From: Actinomycetes bacterium
GTDB taxonomy: Bacteria > Actinomycetota > Acidimicrobiia > Acidimicrobiales > Acidimicrobiaceae
Length of the DNA: 64,000 nt
Assembly (NCBI GenBank): GCA_021786375.1
Contig: JAJYNL010000014.1
Coordinates: forward strand, 1 to 64,000
Direction: 5' to 3'
The position numbers and the translations under genes were made by a program. Shown here one piece after another: positions 40,325 to 48,611 of the stretch. The notes below the pieces were generated by a model that worked only from the letters and a program-made list of their open reading frames with translations, ran no database searches and was not told the DNA's origin. How positions within the stretch are numbered: position 1 is the first letter of the stretch; each line of letters starts with the position of its first letter.

Positions 40325-41770
40325 TCATCCAAGCTTCCAGGCGTAGGGCCCGATAAGCTTGCTCACCTCGTCGGGCCCGAAGCTCCCCTTTGGATAGCTG
40401 ATCGGAAGCGGCGGGTCGTTGAGTAATGGAGCCGACGCCTCCCACAGCTTCTCGATGCCCTCTGCCGCATTGAAAAGTGTCCTGTCACCCAGCAATGCGT
40501 CGTGGAGAAGGCGTTCGTAGGCAGCCAACTCGTAGCGTACGTTGAAGCTCTCGGCATAGTTGAAGCTGAGCACGGCTGGTGCCACGTCCATGGTTGCCCC
40601 GGGGGTTTTCGCCAGGAATCCCACCTCGATGGAGCCGGGATCACCCAGGTCCATGACGAGCTGGTTGCACGCGCCTCCTCCCGCCGGCAAAGCAGCACCC
40701 TCGAAACGATCCAGATCCGGCACGTGGAAGCCAAGGGTGGCCACCGACTTCGACGCTCCCATTGCTTTGCCGGTGCGCAAGTAGAACGGCACACCGGACC
40801 AGCGGTCGTTGTCGATCCATACCCTGGCCGCAACCAGGGTTTCCGTCCTCGAATCAGCCGCTACACCGGGCTCCGTCAAATACCCTTCGTACTGCCCGAA
40901 GACAACGTCGTCCTTGGTCAGCGGCCGAATCGCACCGAAGACCTTGTTTTTGGCGGCATTGAGGCTTCGGGAGTCAAGACGGGCAGGCGGCTCCATCGCC
41001 AGGAAGCCGAGCACCTGTAGCAGGTGGGTGACGATCATGTCCCGGTAGGCGCCGGTTTCTTCGTAGAAGGCTCCGCGACCCTCGATCGTGAGTGTCTCAG
41101 GTACGTCAAGCTGGACATACTCCAGGAAGGAGCGGTTCCAGGCCGGCTCGAAGATGCCGTTTGCGAATCGCAGTGCAAGGATGTTCTGTACCGCCTCCTT
41201 CCCAAGGAAGTGATCGATCCGGTAAACCTCATCCTCCGAAAAGACGCGGTGAATGGCCCGATTCAGCTCCTTGGCGCTCTTTAGGTCGTAACCGAACGGC
41301 TTCTCGATGATCAGCCGTGCTCCCTTGGAAAGGCCCGCCTTCCCTAGAGCGGCGATTACGGGCACGAACGCCGGCGGTGGCACCGCTAAGTAAAAGATGA
41401 CCGTTTCAGCACCGGTCTCCTTCTTCGCGGCCTCGACCGCCGAGGCAAGCCCGGAGAAGTCCGGAGTGGACGCGGAGCAGTACGAGAGTCTCTTGGCGAA
41501 GCCCTCGAAGTCGGCCCCCGCGCCCTCTTGCCGGCCGAAGGTGGCGACCGAGGAGCGCACCATCTCCGCGAAGCCATCCGAGTCCATTCCGACTTGCGCT
41601 GGAGCGCTTCCTACGATACGGAAGTCCTTGGGCATCAAACCCCCGCGATAGAGGTGGTAGAGCCCGGGGATCAGCTTACGCTTGGCGAGGTCGCCACTCG
41701 CCCCGAAAAGCACCATTACCGCCGGGTCGGGACGCAACCCCTCTTGCTCTTGCCTGGTCGACTCCGTCAT
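40325..41770 (-). CDS. zwf: Glucose-6-phosphate dehydrogenase
   Basis: VLFGASGDLAKRKLIPGLYHLYRGG, RLIIEKPFGYDLKSAKELNRAIHRVFSEDEVYRIDHFLGKEAVQNILALRFAN. Confidence 0.96.
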   Translation of the reverse strand: MTESTRQEQEGLRPDPAVMVLFGASGDLAKRKLIPGLYHLYRGGLMPKDFRIVGSAPAQVGMDSDGFAEMVRSSVATFGRQEGAGADFEGFAKRLSYCSASTPDFSGLASAVEAAKKETGAETVIFYLAVPPPAFVPVIAALGKAGLSKGARLIIEKPFGYDLKSAKELNRAIHRVFSEDEVYRIDHFLGKEAVQNILALRFANGIFEPAWNRSFLEYVQLDVPETLTIEGRGAFYEETGAYRDMIVTHLLQVLGFLAMEPPARLDSRSLNAAKNKVFGAIRPLTKDDVVFGQYEGYLTEPGVAADSRTETLVAARVWIDNDRWSGVPFYLRTGKAMGASKSVATLGFHVPDLDRFEGAALPAGGGACNQLVMDLGDPGSIEVGFLAKTPGATMDVAPAVLSFNYAESFNVRYELAAYERLLHDALLGDRTLFNAAEGIEKLWEASAPLLNDPPLPISYPKGSFGPDEVSKLIGPYAWKLG

Positions 41771-41806
41771 TCGTCCTCCTATTCCGCTGTGAACGATCCG
41801 CCCGAA

Positions 41807-42571
41807 TCACGCCTGCTCGGCAAGCGGCGGCAGCCCCTCCCGCAGATCAGGAACCACCCAGTCGGCGCCCGAGCGCTGAAGCTGTTCGATGTTGTACTTG
41901 TGGCTGGCCACCGCTACGCACTCGATACCGGCCACGTGGGCCGCCTCCACGTCATTGGGTGTGTCACCGACCGCCAGGAACTGCTCCGGAGGCACCGGCT
42001 TGCCGAACACGACCGAACAGCGCCGCATCGCGGTTCTTGTCACCTCGGCACGGTCGGCGGAATCGGATCCGTACCCGCCGAATGAGAAGTACCGATTCAG
42101 CCCGGAACGGGCCAGTTTTACATGGGCCGCCGCCTCAAGGTTGCCGGTCACCAGACCAAGTATGTAACCCTGGGCCACCAGGCCAGGGAGCAACTCTTCC
42201 ACCCCCGGGAGGACGTGATAGCCGCTCGACCCGGCGACGGTCATGGCAAGAAAGTGCATGCGCCTCTCCAGCAGGCGCGCGAACTCCGACGGGCTTGGGC
42301 CCCGGCCCATCACCGCCTCAAAGGTTCTGCGGCCGACCTCTGGGTCGGTCATCCCCGTATCGCTGTAGCGGGATATGTCGGCCCGAACGTCCCAAAGGTC
42401 CGCAAATGCGAGTTCCCATGAACGCGCACCGGCTCCGTCGGTGACGATCAGCGTTCCGTCGATGTCGAAGAGTACCGCCTGGCGCGGGCCGCGCCCTCTG
42501 GCTGCCGTTGGAGGCTGCAAATCAGGGTCTGCCTGAGGGTCGGCGGGCAAGTCCCCTAGCGTCTGAGTCAT
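41807..42571 (-). CDS. HAD-superfamily phosphatase
   Basis: AVLFDIDGTLIVTDGAGARSW, GLVTGNLEAAAHVKL, AVGDTPNDVEAAHVAGIECVAV. Confidence 0.9.
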   Translation of the reverse strand: MTQTLGDLPADPQADPDLQPPTAARGRGPRQAVLFDIDGTLIVTDGAGARSWELAFADLWDVRADISRYSDTGMTDPEVGRRTFEAVMGRGPSPSEFARLLERRMHFLAMTVAGSSGYHVLPGVEELLPGLVAQGYILGLVTGNLEAAAHVKLARSGLNRYFSFGGYGSDSADRAEVTRTAMRRCSVVFGKPVPPEQFLAVGDTPNDVEAAHVAGIECVAVASHKYNIEQLQRSGADWVVPDLREGLPPLAEQA

Positions 42572-42706
42572 CCATCCCTCCTTTCAGGCCAACTTGCCCA
42601 CTCACCGGCGGGCGGCGGGACGGGGTTGGTGGGGATCGAATGTTTTAGAGCCTATTGCGACCCTTGGGTCCTTTAACTATCACCCCAGCTCAAACGGGTA
42701 TTCACA

Positions 42707-43900
42707 TCACACGATGGCCATGTCGCGCGATGAGCGGTTGAGGCTGACGGCGTGATGCTCTCCAGTAACGCAGACGTCCTCGATGCGCGCGCCAAACTGG
42801 CCAGGGAGGTAGATTCCCGGCTCGATGGAGAAGGCGGCATGGGGCCCCAGGGCTCGCCGGTTGCCGGATGCCACATAGGGCTCTTCGTGCTCCTCCAGAC
42901 CGATCCCATGGCCGGTTCTATGGATAAAGTACCGGCCGAAGCCGGCAGCCTCAATGGCGTCCCTGGCAACCGCGTCCAAGGCGGCGCCGGTGATCGCACT
43001 GCTTGCCTCGCGCCGAGCCGCGGCCTGCGCGACGTGCAGGGCATGATAGAGCTCTACGAAACCCTCAGGAATCTGGTCGATGACCACCGTCCGGGTGGTG
43101 TCCGAACAGTAGCCGGGCTCCTCGCCCAGGGAGTAGACGCCACCGAAGTCGAGCACGACGGGATCGCCTCTGGAGATCACACGGGTCCCCGGCTCGTGAT
43201 GCGGGGACGCGGAATTCGGGCCGGATCCCACAATGGCGAAGTTGACCCGCTGAAGCCCTTGGGCAACCAGTCGCGCGGTGATATCGGCCGCAACCACCTT
43301 CTCCTCTCTGCCGGCCAACCGAAGATCCCCGGCGAGGATCTCCTCGGCAACCAGGTCGGTGATATGAGCCGCCCTCGCCAGCAGCAGGAGCTCGACGTCA
43401 TCTTTCTGTCCCCTCAGGCCCGCTAGGAGCGTCGAGGCTGCGGAGTACCTCGCATGGGGCCTGCGGCACTGAATCTCGAGCAGAGCGCTAGCCCACATCC
43501 GATCTGAGACCGCCACCGATCCCGCCTCGCCAATCAACTGCGCAACCGTGTCATATGGGTCGGAGCCCTCCGCCCATGGTCGCAGGCTGAAAAGCTCGTC
43601 ATCGGGACGGACGCGAGGCGCCTCGAGCTCGGGAACCAGCAAAACCGGCGCCGTTCCCCTCGCAACCACCAGCGCGGTCAATCTCTCGAGTGGCATCGCC
43701 TCGTAGCCTGTGAGCCAGGGGAGGTCGGCACCAAGCGATAGAACCAGGCAGTCGGTCTCCGTCTCCTCCAGCGCGCGCTGCACGCCTTCCAGGCGAGCTG
43801 CACGCGCCTCCCGGAAGTCGCGCTCGCTCAGAGCACTGACACGGGAAACCACCTCTTCCGCATCGGCAAGCAGATCAATCGATGGCAGTGGATCCTTCAC
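42707..43900 (-). CDS. M24 family metallopeptidase (Xaa-Pro aminopeptidase-like)
   Basis: VLDFGGVYSLGEEPGYCSDTTRTVVI, YFIHRTGHGIGLEEHEEPYV, AFSIEPGIYLPGQFGARIEDVCVTGEH. Confidence 0.95.
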   Translation of the reverse strand: MKDPLPSIDLLADAEEVVSRVSALSERDFREARAARLEGVQRALEETETDCLVLSLGADLPWLTGYEAMPLERLTALVVARGTAPVLLVPELEAPRVRPDDELFSLRPWAEGSDPYDTVAQLIGEAGSVAVSDRMWASALLEIQCRRPHARYSAASTLLAGLRGQKDDVELLLLARAAHITDLVAEEILAGDLRLAGREEKVVAADITARLVAQGLQRVNFAIVGSGPNSASPHHEPGTRVISRGDPVVLDFGGVYSLGEEPGYCSDTTRTVVIDQIPEGFVELYHALHVAQAAARREASSAITGAALDAVARDAIEAAGFGRYFIHRTGHGIGLEEHEEPYVASGNRRALGPHAAFSIEPGIYLPGQFGARIEDVCVTGEHHAVSLNRSSRDMAIV

Positions 43901-43944
43901 GTTCAGCCACCCTAGCAGCGGAATGCCCGCTGAGCCGGGGCCGG

Positions 43945-46236
43945 TCAGGCGATTCGAGCCCGCCGGAAGCCGAAGAGCCGAACCGAATTTGCCACCACGA
44001 AAACGGATGAAAAGGCCATGGCGGTGCCTGCCACCACCGGATTGACAAGTCCGAAGGCGGCCAGTGGTATTGCGGCGGTGTTGTAGGCAAATGCCCAGAA
44101 CAGGTTCCCACGGATCGTGCCCAGGGTTCGACGGGCTATTCGTATTGCGTCCACGACGCCGGCAACTCCGCCTCCGAAGACCGTGAGGTCCGAGGCCTCC
44201 TTGGCGACGTCCGTTCCGCCTCCGACCGAGATGCCCAGCGTCGCCTTGGCAAGTGCTGCGGCATCATTGATGCCGTCTCCGACCATGGCCACGCGCCTCC
44301 CTTGCCGGAGCAGATCGTCGACGACCTGCCCCTTGCCTTCCGGCGTGACTTCGGCGATCACGCGGTCGACCCCTAGCTCCCGTCCTACCGCATCAGCGGC
44401 CTGGCGCGAGTCCCCGGTGAGAAGTATCACCTGGGCACCCAAGCGCTTTAGCGCGCCTATGGCTGCACCGGAGTCCGTACGGATCTGATCGGCTATCTCG
44501 AAAACTCCCCGCACCTGGCCACTCCAGCCGGCGTAGACCATCGAGACCGGACGCTCCGAGCCATCCAATGCCTCGACCAACTCCGAGGGAACGCCAAGAC
44601 CGTTTGCCCGGCAATAGGACAGCCGTCCTACGATGACCGGCACTCCGGCAACCACGGCCGAAACTCCCTGACCCGCCACCGACGCGGCCGACTCGGCCTC
44701 GGGCACCTGGACCTCGATCTCCTCGGCATGCACCATAAGCGCGGCGGCAAGGGGATGGCGACTGCCCGCCTCAGCCGCCGCCGTCATGGCGGTCAGCTCC
44801 CCTTCAGTGGTGGACCCCGCGGTAATCACCCGGACGACCGACATACGCCCGGTGGTTACCGTTCCGGTCTTGTCCAGTACCACTGTGTCGATCTTGCGTG
44901 CCGACTCGAGAACTTCCGGTCCTCGGATGAGGATACCGAGCTGGGCGGCACGTCCGGTTCCCACCAGGAGTGCCATAGGCGTCGCAAGGCCCATGGCGCA
45001 GGGGCATGCGATAATCAGCACCGCAACCGCAGCGGTGAAAGCGGCCTGCCCGCTATCCCCTGCGAAAAGGCGAACTACTGCGGTGGCCAAGCTGAGCAGT
45101 ATCACGACGGGAACGAAGACGGAGGAGATCCGGTCCACCAGATGCTGGACATCGGCTTTCTTTGCCTGAGCATCCGCGACGATCTTGGCCAGCTGGGCCA
45201 TAGCGGTTTCGCTACCGACTCGGGTGGCCCGTACAACGAGGCGCCCATCGATGTTCACCGCTCCTCCGACGATCTCGTCGCCCTGGCCGACCCTGCGCGG
45301 CAAGGACTCTCCCGTCAGGAGGGAGAAGTCCACATTGGCCTCACCGGATTCGACCAGGCCATCGGTCCCCACCTTTTCCCCCGCGCGAACGAGGAACCTG
45401 TCTCCGACCTTCAGGTCGCGGGAAAGGCGCAGCGTCTCACGCCCGTCAGCGGCAAGCACTGTCACGGTGATGGAGCCTCCGGACGCCAGGTCCGATATGG
45501 CCGAGCCGGAGCGCCGCTTTCCCTTGGCCTCCAGATAGCGGCCGAAGAGTATCACCGCCACCACGACTGACGCCGTCTCGAGGTAAATGTCGGGATGGAG
45601 GTGGCTGGTCGCCCCGGTGAAGGAGAAGCTCATCCTGAAGCCTTGATCGCCAGCTTTGGTGAAGAACAGAGCGTATATCGACCATCCGTAGGCCGCCAGC
45701 GACCCCATCGAAATCAGGGTGTCCATCGAAAACGACAAGTGTTTGAGAGAAGCCCAGGCCGCCTTGTGGAAAGGTAGTCCACCCCAGAAGACGACTGGGC
45801 TGGCAAGGGTGAATGCGAGCCACTGCCAGTTGCGGAACTCAAGCTGTGGAATCATTGAAAGCAGGAGGACCGGGAGTGCGAGCGCGGCGGAGATGACCAG
45901 GCGGCGAAGCAGCTCCGTGGCGTGATCATGCGCATGGGCCGAACCGGTGGCATCTCCCTCATCCGGCTCAGCTTTCACCAGCTCAGCGCCGTAGCCTATG
46001 GCGGTGACGGCGGCCAGCATGTCCTCGGTGCTCACTTGCGCTGGATCGAAGGTGACACTGGCCTTTTCAGTGGCGAAGTTCACCGTGGCGCTGGCACCGG
46101 GCAGCTTGTTCAGCTTCTTCTCGATCCTGGCCGCGCAGCTTGCACACGTCATACCCTCCAGATCCAGCTCGACCTGGTCAAGGCTTACCAGTCCCCTGGC
46201 ATCCCCCAGTTCTGCTGTCGACTTGACCTTGTCCAT
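43945..46236 (-). CDS. copA: Copper-translocating P-type ATPase
   Basis: HMA domain GMTCASCAARIEKKL, IIACPCAMGLATPMALLVGTG, VLDKTGTVTTG, SRHPLAAALM, MVGDGINDAAALA. Confidence 0.96.
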   Translation of the reverse strand: MDKVKSTAELGDARGLVSLDQVELDLEGMTCASCAARIEKKLNKLPGASATVNFATEKASVTFDPAQVSTEDMLAAVTAIGYGAELVKAEPDEGDATGSAHAHDHATELLRRLVISAALALPVLLLSMIPQLEFRNWQWLAFTLASPVVFWGGLPFHKAAWASLKHLSFSMDTLISMGSLAAYGWSIYALFFTKAGDQGFRMSFSFTGATSHLHPDIYLETASVVVAVILFGRYLEAKGKRRSGSAISDLASGGSITVTVLAADGRETLRLSRDLKVGDRFLVRAGEKVGTDGLVESGEANVDFSLLTGESLPRRVGQGDEIVGGAVNIDGRLVVRATRVGSETAMAQLAKIVADAQAKKADVQHLVDRISSVFVPVVILLSLATAVVRLFAGDSGQAAFTAAVAVLIIACPCAMGLATPMALLVGTGRAAQLGILIRGPEVLESARKIDTVVLDKTGTVTTGRMSVVRVITAGSTTEGELTAMTAAAEAGSRHPLAAALMVHAEEIEVQVPEAESAASVAGQGVSAVVAGVPVIVGRLSYCRANGLGVPSELVEALDGSERPVSMVYAGWSGQVRGVFEIADQIRTDSGAAIGALKRLGAQVILLTGDSRQAADAVGRELGVDRVIAEVTPEGKGQVVDDLLRQGRRVAMVGDGINDAAALAKATLGISVGGGTDVAKEASDLTVFGGGVAGVVDAIRIARRTLGTIRGNLFWAFAYNTAAIPLAAFGLVNPVVAGTAMAFSSVFVVANSVRLFGFRRARIA

Positions 46237-46244
46237 GACCCGGC

Positions 46245-46457
46245 CTACTCGCTAACGACGAGCGCCTCGTAACCCGCTTCGTCAACCGCGGCGACGATGG
46301 CCGCGTCGTCCAGGGCGTCTCCGTTTACGGTCACCAGTTTGGTGTCAAGGTTTACGTCAAAGTCCGTGATCCCGGGAACCTGGGCAAGCTCGTCCGAGAC
46401 GGCCTTGACGCAGTGCTGGCAAGTCATACCGTCGACGCGAAAAATCTTGGTTGCCAT
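46245..46457 (-). CDS. copZ: Copper chaperone (heavy-metal-associated domain)
   Basis: FRVDGMTCQHCVKAVSDELAQVPGITDFDVNLDTKLVTV. Confidence 0.93.
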   Translation of the reverse strand: MATKIFRVDGMTCQHCVKAVSDELAQVPGITDFDVNLDTKLVTVNGDALDDAAIVAAVDEAGYEALVVSE

Positions 46458-46478
46458 TTGCCTGTCCTTATCTAAATC

Positions 46479-46503
46479 TACCCTACCCCCCTAGAGTATA
46501 GTA
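46479..46503. promoter_or_regulatory. Candidate CsoR operator between divergent copZ and csoR
   Basis: TACCCTAC-CCCCCTAGA-GTATAGTA; inverted TACnnTAC half-sites. Confidence 0.7.
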
Positions 46504-46512
46504 TTATTTGAT

Positions 46513-46869
46513 ATGAAGCAAAGCCAGCAACACAACGGAGCCCCAATGGAGCAGGAGAGCGAGCACGCCGGCGAATCCGAAGGCCATGTGGAACGTGGCT
46601 ACACATCCTCCAAGGACGACCTGCTTTCGAGGCTGGCCAAGATCGAAGGCCAGATCCGGGGCATCAGGCGTATGGTGGAGGGCGACCGCTACTGCATAGA
46701 CATCATCACGCAGATATCCGCGGTGCAAGCGGCACTGGGCAAGGTGGAACTCAGCCTTCTCGAAGGCCACATGCTGCACTGCCTATTGGGCCACGGCGGG
46801 GGCCCGGAAACCCCAGAGGCTCAGACCGCAGAGGTAATGAGTGTGGTTGCCAGGATGATGTCCAAGTAG
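46513..46869 (+). CDS. csoR: CsoR-family copper-sensing transcriptional repressor
   Basis: LLSRLAKIEGQIRGIRRMVEGDRYCIDIITQISAVQAALGKVELSLLEGHMLHCL; Cys-His-Cys Cu(I) triad present. Confidence 0.92.
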   Translation: MKQSQQHNGAPMEQESEHAGESEGHVERGYTSSKDDLLSRLAKIEGQIRGIRRMVEGDRYCIDIITQISAVQAALGKVELSLLEGHMLHCLLGHGGGPETPEAQTAEVMSVVARMMSK

Positions 46870-46879
46870 GGCGAGGCGA

Positions 46880-48517
46880 TCAGCTCAACATCACCAGCCC
46901 ATCGGCTGCCTGCCTGGCATGGTAAGACGAGCGGGTATTAGGTGACGACTCGACGTGCCGCATGCCCAGTGACTCCCCGTATTGCTTCAACTCCGCAAAC
47001 TCTTTGGGCATATACCACCTGGCAACTGGCAGGTGCTTCCTCGTGGGACGGAGGTACTGGCCGATGGTAACGATCTCCACGCCCACCGCAGCCAGGTCGC
47101 GCAAGGTCGCCTTCAGCTCGTCCATGGTCTCGCCCATGCCGACGATGATCCCGGACTTGGCCACCAGACCCCGGTTCACAGCGCCGGCCAGCACCCGCAA
47201 GCTACGCGCGTAGGAGGCCTGCGGCCTTACAGCACGCTGCAGTCGAACCACCGTCTCGATGTTGTGGTTGAGAACCTCCGGCCGCGCGTCATAGATCGCC
47301 GAGAGCGCGTCCTCACTCCCCTTGCAATCCGGAATGAGCACTTCAACGCTCACCCCCGGAGTGCGCTCACGGATCTCGGCAATGGTATCGACGAAGCCGC
47401 TAATGCCACCGTCCTCGAGATCGTCACGCGCCACAGCGGTGATCACCGCGAAACGAAGCCCCATTTCCGCCACCGCCACCGCGACTCGGCGGGGCTCGTC
47501 GGGATCAATCGGCTTGGGCTTATCCGTCTTTACCAAGCAGAACCCGCATGACCGTGTACAATCCTCGCCATTGATCATGAATGTTGCCGTCCCTTGAGAC
47601 CAGCATTCGAATATGTTCGGGCAGCCCGCCTCCTCGCAGACCGTCACCAATGAGAGGCCGCGCATCGTGCGCTTCAGCTCCTGGTACTCTCCCCCCATGT
47701 TTGAGCGGAGCTTCACCCACTCCGGCTTCGAGGACGAGATTGCGATGCCTTCGGCAGTGGAGACGCCGGCGCTGGCGAGCCGCCTGTCCAGCGAGCGCCT
47801 TTCCGCGGTTTCCTGAGCCGGGTCTGCGTGATGAATCCGTCCGCTTGAATCTTCAACAAGGTACCCCGCGGAATTCGAGACACCGTAAAAGCTGTGAGCA
47901 GCCCGCTCGAACACCTCCGGCGCCAGTTCGGCGACCGAAGCGACAACCTCCTCCAGAGTCGCCGCAGATCCCTCGGCCTCCATGGAGGTAACCTCATATT
48001 CGGAAATGCCACATGGCACAATGTGCCCGAACATCCCAAGGTCCGGACTCACGTTGAGGGCAAAGCCGTGCATCGAACGGCCACGGCTGATTCGAACCCC
48101 TATGGCCGCTATTTTCTTCAGCTTCCCGTCCGCCGACCACGTCCAGACTCCGGGAAAACCTTGGTGGCGGACTCCAGTGATGCCATGGCGCCCGAGAGCG
48201 CGGATCACAAGTTCCTCGACCTTTGCCACGAAATCGGGGGTCGCATTACTTTTGGGTGGAACGTCGAGGATTGGGTATCCGACGAGCTGCCCTGGGCCGT
48301 GGTATGTGACGTCGCCGCCTCGGTCGACGCTAATCATCTCGGCACCCACTGTGGCCGGGTCCACAAGAATATGTGCCGGGTCAGTCCGCACCCCAAGCGT
48401 GTAAACGTGGTTGTGCTCCAGCAACAGCAAATGCTCCGCCGAGCTGGCAAACAGCCCGTGCTGCAGGGCGTAAGCATCGGAATAGGCAACCTTGCCGAGC
48501 CAACGGATCTCGAGCAC
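46880..48517 (-). CDS. Fused octanoyltransferase (LipB) - lipoyl synthase (LipA)
   Basis: LipB: SVDRGGDVTYHGPGQLVGYPI, KKIAAIGVRI, GHIVPCGI; LipA: VCEEAGCPNIFECWSQGTATFMINGEDCTRSCGFCLV (CX4CX5C + CX3CX2C) and C-terminal RSSYHA; single uninterrupted frame. Confidence 0.95.
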   Translation of the reverse strand: MLEIRWLGKVAYSDAYALQHGLFASSAEHLLLLEHNHVYTLGVRTDPAHILVDPATVGAEMISVDRGGDVTYHGPGQLVGYPILDVPPKSNATPDFVAKVEELVIRALGRHGITGVRHQGFPGVWTWSADGKLKKIAAIGVRISRGRSMHGFALNVSPDLGMFGHIVPCGISEYEVTSMEAEGSAATLEEVVASVAELAPEVFERAAHSFYGVSNSAGYLVEDSSGRIHHADPAQETAERRSLDRRLASAGVSTAEGIAISSSKPEWVKLRSNMGGEYQELKRTMRGLSLVTVCEEAGCPNIFECWSQGTATFMINGEDCTRSCGFCLVKTDKPKPIDPDEPRRVAVAVAEMGLRFAVITAVARDDLEDGGISGFVDTIAEIRERTPGVSVEVLIPDCKGSEDALSAIYDARPEVLNHNIETVVRLQRAVRPQASYARSLRVLAGAVNRGLVAKSGIIVGMGETMDELKATLRDLAAVGVEIVTIGQYLRPTRKHLPVARWYMPKEFAELKQYGESLGMRHVESSPNTRSSYHARQAADGLVMLS

Positions 48518-48571
48518 TTCGCCTCCTAGTATCGTCGAACCCCCGTGGTCCTTGTGGGCGAGCAGGATATA

Positions 48572-48594
48572 CGCCGGGGCGCGCTGCCCCGGCG
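48572..48594 (-). terminator. Intercistronic hairpin between sucB and the lipB-lipA fusion
   Basis: CGCCGGGGC-GCGCT-GCCCCGGCG, 9-bp perfect stem. Confidence 0.6.
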
Positions 48595-48611
48595 CTAGAG
48601 AGAATCCGAGC

